From Gentiana macrophylla (taxonomy: Eukaryota; Streptophyta; Magnoliopsida; Gentianales; Gentianaceae), in contig CM047815.1 of NCBI GenBank assembly GCA_026214975.1, forward strand, positions 80,806,800 to 80,870,799: a stretch of 64,000 nucleotides of DNA. Direction: 5' to 3'. The position numbers and the translations under genes are program-made. This document shows, piece by piece, positions 60,100-64,000 of the stretch; within the stretch, counting starts at the first letter, position 1, and the number at the start of each line of letters is the position of its first letter. A model generated the notes under the pieces. That model searched no databases. It saw nothing but the letters and a program-made list of their open reading frames with translations, and was not told the DNA's origin.

Positions 60100-61030
60100 T
60101 GAAAATCGACAAGTTTACAGAGAGAAACTGTTTCAGTATGTGGCAAATTAAGATACGGGCATTGTTAATGCAACAAGGGTTGTGGACTCCTTTAACCTAG
60201 AAAAGAGATGCCATTTTCAATGAGATGACCAGTTTGGAGGAAAAAACACATTCAACCATCATGTTGTGCCTATCAGATGATGTTATCACAAAATTTACAG
60301 AGGAAAATACTGCAGCCGGGCTTTGATCGAAGTTTGAAAGCCTGTTTATGACTAAGTCATTAACCACAAGTTGCTGCTGAAGCCATGTCTGTTTAGTCCG
60401 AGGATGCATGAGGGTACTCAGCTGAGAGATCATCTTGATCAGCTGAACACAATATTGCCGGACTTGAGGAATATTGATGTCAAGATTGAGGATGAATATG
60501 CAAATCTAATTCCGTTGGTGTCATTACTGGCATCATATGAGAACTTTGTGCAATCATTTATTGTTGGGAAAGATACAATGTCTTTGGAGTATGTGAGATC
60601 ATCTCTCCATGCAAGGGAGCTGAGACATAAAGCAGCGATGGAACATGAACATACAATCAGATAATTTGGTGATGCCACAGGCAAGAGAGGAAAAGACATG
60701 GACAAAATGGGAAGAAAAATCCATGAAAATTGGTTCTAAAGGTCCCAAATCCATATATGTCTGTAATTATTGTAATGAGCAGGGGCATTGAAAGTCCAAT
60801 TGACCAAAGAAGAAGAAGCAACATGAGAACAATTTTGGCACAACTGCTATTGTAGGTGAGCCTGACTCAGATGAGGATCTGGCTCTAGTGCTAGGAGAAT
60901 CAACACATCACAAATGATGTGTGGATTATTGATTCTGGAGCATTTTATCCTACTAGTCCACACAGAGAGTGGTTCTCAACCTATGACCAGATGGATGGAG
61001 GACATATTTTTATGGCCAATAGCAATGTCT
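60100..61030 (+). pseudogene. gag: Copia-B gag and protease start, truncated
   Basis: The frame opens KIDKFTERNCFSMWQIKIRALL, a UBN2-type Copia gag. It continues (LDQLNTILPDLRNIDVKIEDE, LHARELRHKA) to 60663 after stops and a shift near 60190 and 60325-60370. The zinc knuckle CNYCNEQGH is at about 60762, followed by a stop where Trp is expected. Protease starts WIIDSGAF at 60922 but has lost the usual T-x-H after DSGA, then FSTYDQMDGGHIFMANS. Sequence after about 61030 is unrelated AT-rich DNA, so integrase and RT are gone. Confidence 0.85.
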
Positions 61031-61625
61031 GCAAGATCATTTTATTGACCGAATACTTAACGATGAACTGTTCATTTTATTCTTGGTTTTAATATGCTTA
61101 TCTTTTGCTGCAACTTCAACATGATCACAATGAAATCTAAAAATTTCATGTTCATAAAGATACGTATGTACTCCAAAAAAAAAACTTTTTAAACACAAAA
61201 AATTCTATAAAGGCGAACTGCATTATTAATTTTAGAGATTAATTACTGCCAACGTTGCTGCGACGACAACTCTTAGTGTTGCAGCATCACGTCTTTTCCT
61301 AGAACTCTGCAATGAACTGTAAGCATTCTAATAAAAGATACCTGTTTCCATAAAAAAAAAAAAACCTATGTCGATCACTTTGTAACATTTTCGTAGATAA
61401 CCTTTCACCCTACCCTTGTTTGAGAAAATAAAAACGACTAAAGAATTATTCGCTAACTGAATTTTTTAGATTCTCTAACACAAATGGAGAAAATATGAAA
61501 CTGAATTTCCATTGATTTGATTGAAATACGACTTAATTGGACAACAAATATAACAACCAGAAATATATAAAAAAGAAAACCGTAAAAAGAGATGCTTACA
61601 ACCGGATAGTATCTCTAAATCACAA
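61031..61625. other. No gene seen
   Basis: AT-rich sequence with two A tracts (about 61176 and 61351). No supportable frame, RNA or terminus. Confidence 0.6.
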
Positions 61626-61820
61626 TGTGTTAAGTAATTTTATGTATTGCTGAGGGTATTTGTGTCAATGGTTATTGCTGGGTATATTTAATGTGTATTG
61701 GACAAGTGTCCATCTAACAGATTGTGTGGGACTGTAGCTGCTAGCTTGGGGTATATCTTTTTTAATTCTCTACCAGAAAGAATTAATGAAAACTGAAAGA
61801 TTCTTCTCTCATTTTATTCA
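61626..61820 (+). repeat. Short 5' LTR of Copia-C
   Basis: A TGTGTTAAGTAATT to TTTTATTCA unit is followed after three bases by primer site TGGTAGCAGAGCC (61824-61836). GGTATATTTAATG may be its TATA box. No 3' copy is in the window, so the left edge is approximate. Confidence 0.6.
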
Positions 61821-61878
61821 TCTTGGTAGCAGAGCCTAGTATGCCGGACCACTGCCGGTGAGCTCTTATTCTCGTCTT

Positions 61879-62775
61879 ACCATGTCAACCGGAGCTCCAC
61901 CAACAAGCGATCAGAGTGCTATCCCACAAGGGAAAGAAAGCTCAGGAACTCCAGCTTCTTCCCATGCAAGTGCACCGGTTTCCGGCACCTTCAGCATGCC
62001 TATCGGTAGCCTTCCGCCTTTGTTTATGCAATCTGGTCTATTTCCGACTAGTGCCTTTCCGGTGAGTTATCCAAGGTTTGACTTCTTCTCTACTGGATTA
62101 CCTCCTACATATCCTACTATTCTATCTCTACTCTCCTTTGGTGTTGCCGGAAATACAAATCTTCCGTTTACAAGCAATCTGAATCAAGCTTGTAGTGTGA
62201 AACTCGATAGAAGCAACTATCTCCTCTGGAAATCTGTAGTTTTGCCTGTTATCAGAGGACACAGACTAGAACACCATGTGTTGTCCGATGATCGGAGCTC
62301 CCGTCTCTCTCCGGCTAGTTGATGTCGAACCCCGTATCATCTCTCCTGTTCCTTCAAGCCCCTTTTTACAAAACTTTAGTCCTGTATCTCCTATGACTGC
62401 TCCAAACTCACCTGATCCTACTCCACATTCTTCCAGTCTACATCAATCTGAGCCTGACAGTGATAGTCATATTTACCGATCTCCTTCACCCTCACCCAAG
62501 CCTGTTGGTCATCATATGCAAACCAGATCCAAAGTGGGATTTTTAAGCCTAAAGCTTATCCATCCATTGTCACAAAAAACAACCTCCTTGCTCACCTTTC
62601 TGAACCTGTGAGAGTGTCTGATGCGTTGGGTATTCTGAATGGAAGCAGGACATGGTTGAAGAGTTTGAAGCTCTTAAGAAAAACCACACTTGGGACTTAA
62701 TGCCCCCCAGTTCTACACAACACCTGGTCCCAAACACATGGATATTTAAACTGAAGCTAAAACCAGATGGAAGTG
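61879..62775 (+). pseudogene. Copia-C gag N-terminus fused by deletion to the pre-RT region
   Basis: MSTGAPPTSDQ begins a Ser/Pro-rich leader, then KLDRSNYLLWKSVVLPVIRGH, the gag signature. Near 62310 this joins, without protease or integrase, to the integrase-RT linker: PSPSPKPVGHHMQTRSKVG, then (shifted) HTWDLMPPSS and LVPNTWIFKLKLKPDGSV. About 2.5-3 kb of the usual polyprotein is therefore missing. It is cut at 62776 by another LTR. The frames disagree across 62320-62700, so it cannot encode a working product. Confidence 0.85.
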
Positions 62776-64000
62776 TGTTGGTCCCTTGAAAAGGCTTTGG
62801 TTAAGTTTAGAGGGGGGGAGGGGTTGAATAAACTTACTCCTTAAAACTTTTGGAGTTAACAAACTCAGCAAGGTCAGTAGCCTACTGATTGCTCCGTAGT
62901 CTACTGACCACTCAGTAGTCTACTGACAGTAGATATTGCTGAATTTGTTGCAGCGGAATATATTCAAGTTAAGCCTTATTACTTGTTGTTTAAATATGAT
63001 ACTAAGTATTAGATACTCAGTAGTGTAAGTGTGTGTAGTTCAGTTGGTAGTTTCAGTAGATTGATGTGGTTATCATGCAAATAACATAAAGTAAATACAG
63101 AAAGTAAGTAGGCAAATTTTATAGTGGTTCCAGGTGGTGTAATCCTGTCAGTCCACTATTCTCCTGTGATGTTGGAGGAAATTCACTAGAGATCTTTGAG
63201 GTTGCAGTTACAAAAATCCCTAAGTTGTCTGTCCTTCACCAATGACTATGACTTCACAAACTGAACACTTGAAACAAGTAGGATTGCTGCTTCAAAGTAT
63301 TCCACTGGTCCTTGAAGGGTAGGATTGCCTCTTCACCGGCTCCACCACAAACAACAGTCCTTGACACGCAAAGATGCTTCACTGTCTTCAGCAGGTTTCT
63401 TATAAAAGAAAGGTTTGAATCAAGTAAATGATTCAGCTTTCAGCAGCTTGATCAAGATGATATGATCAGCAGCTTGTTGTCTTCAAATGTGTATACTTGA
63501 TGTAACTTGATAGCAGGTTACACTTGAAGGACTTTCTAGATCAGTAATTTTAAGTTCAGCACAGTCAGCAGGGTGTTTTTTTTTATAGGAATCTTGATAG
63601 CTTAAGATGGATTGTTATTTTGTTTCATCCATTGTATTTGGATCAGAAGTCTTCTATTTATAGGTGATAATCTTGTGACTTATATCTGAAATTCAAACAT
63701 AGCCGTTTCAGATTTGTCCCCATCTTGACTTGATTTCTGTCCCTGTACATAGTATTGACAACATTGTCAGTTGCTTTTGACAGCTTTCAATCATCCACCC
63801 TTTGACTTGTGTCCATTGGTTAATCCTCTGAATCTCTCCAATGTTCTTTTAATCTTGACCATTGATTTGTTGACAAAATCAAGACTTGTAATCTGTCCTT
63901 ATCCTTGTAATCTTTCAATGTAACCTTTGATTAAATCGAGATTTACATTTAGCAGATACCTGTGTATATTAGGCTGCTGAAGTTCATATCAGTCAGCTGT
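62776..64000 (-). repeat. LTR of a TGTTGGTCCC-type Copia-like element, runs off the window
   Basis: The edge TGTTGGTCCCTTGAAAAGG and the following GAGGGGGGGAGGGGTTGAATA block match the family of 28824-30500, then diverge. GTAGTCTACTGA words repeat near 62885-62930. It probably has minus orientation, like its relative. No partner is in view. Confidence 0.65.

Overview
This window is flowering-plant (eudicot-type) nuclear DNA made almost entirely of transposable elements. I find no intact host gene, no rRNA or tRNA gene and no CRISPR array. The evidence is the element types: Copia elements with initiator-Met-tRNA primer sites, an Athila-lineage Ty3/Gypsy element with an Asp-tRNA primer site, Tekay/Del-like and LARD-like non-autonomous elements, a TRIM, L1-type LINE pieces and a CACTA-type MITE. 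I cannot name the species.

Layout. (1) 1-800 is AT-rich and unassigned. (2) 801-47073 is one old Copia element (Copia-A, about 5.2 kb of its own sequence) blown apart by three nested insertions. The first is an Athila element, 4065-27887, with a 5-bp ACATA duplication. It carries an antisense solo LTR of a related family in its RT gene (about 9786-11472) and a complete LARD-like element (LARD-1, 11884-21372, TTATC duplication). The second is an antisense non-autonomous Copia-type element, 28824-35648, with a damaged right edge. The third is an antisense LARD-like element of the LARD-1 family (LARD-2, 36041-46494), itself carrying a DNA-transposon-like insertion (about 42635-44151). The Copia-A reading frame resumes on both sides of each insertion. 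(3) 47074-57060 is an L1-type LINE RT fragment split by an 8.9-kb antisense Tekay/Del-like non-autonomous LTR element (47685-56601, GTTTC duplication). Its left LTR carries a TRIM and an inverted 5' segment. (4) 57060-64000 holds a CACTA-like terminus, a Copia LTR remnant, an antisense LINE-like 3' end, a truncated Copia with a CACTA-type MITE in its LTR, an internally deleted Copia, and an LTR running off the window end.

Coding content is retroelement gag, protease, integrase, RT and RNase H only. Every copy has stops or frameshifts. Part of that damage may be consensus error: differences between paired LTRs concentrate where one copy has CAG/CTG and the other has CG or a scrambled base. That is what miscalled CHG-methylated sites in long reads would give.

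The most interesting signals are: a promoter-like module (palindrome cluster plus TATA-like box) repeated inside the 3' region of the Athila element; similar AAACG..CGTTT palindrome clusters in two unrelated LTR lineages; four polypurine-tract-like copies between Athila pol and its 3' LTR; a repeated motif in the non-coding LARD interiors; and a non-autonomous Copia-type element that keeps a long antisense coding region but no recognisable pol.
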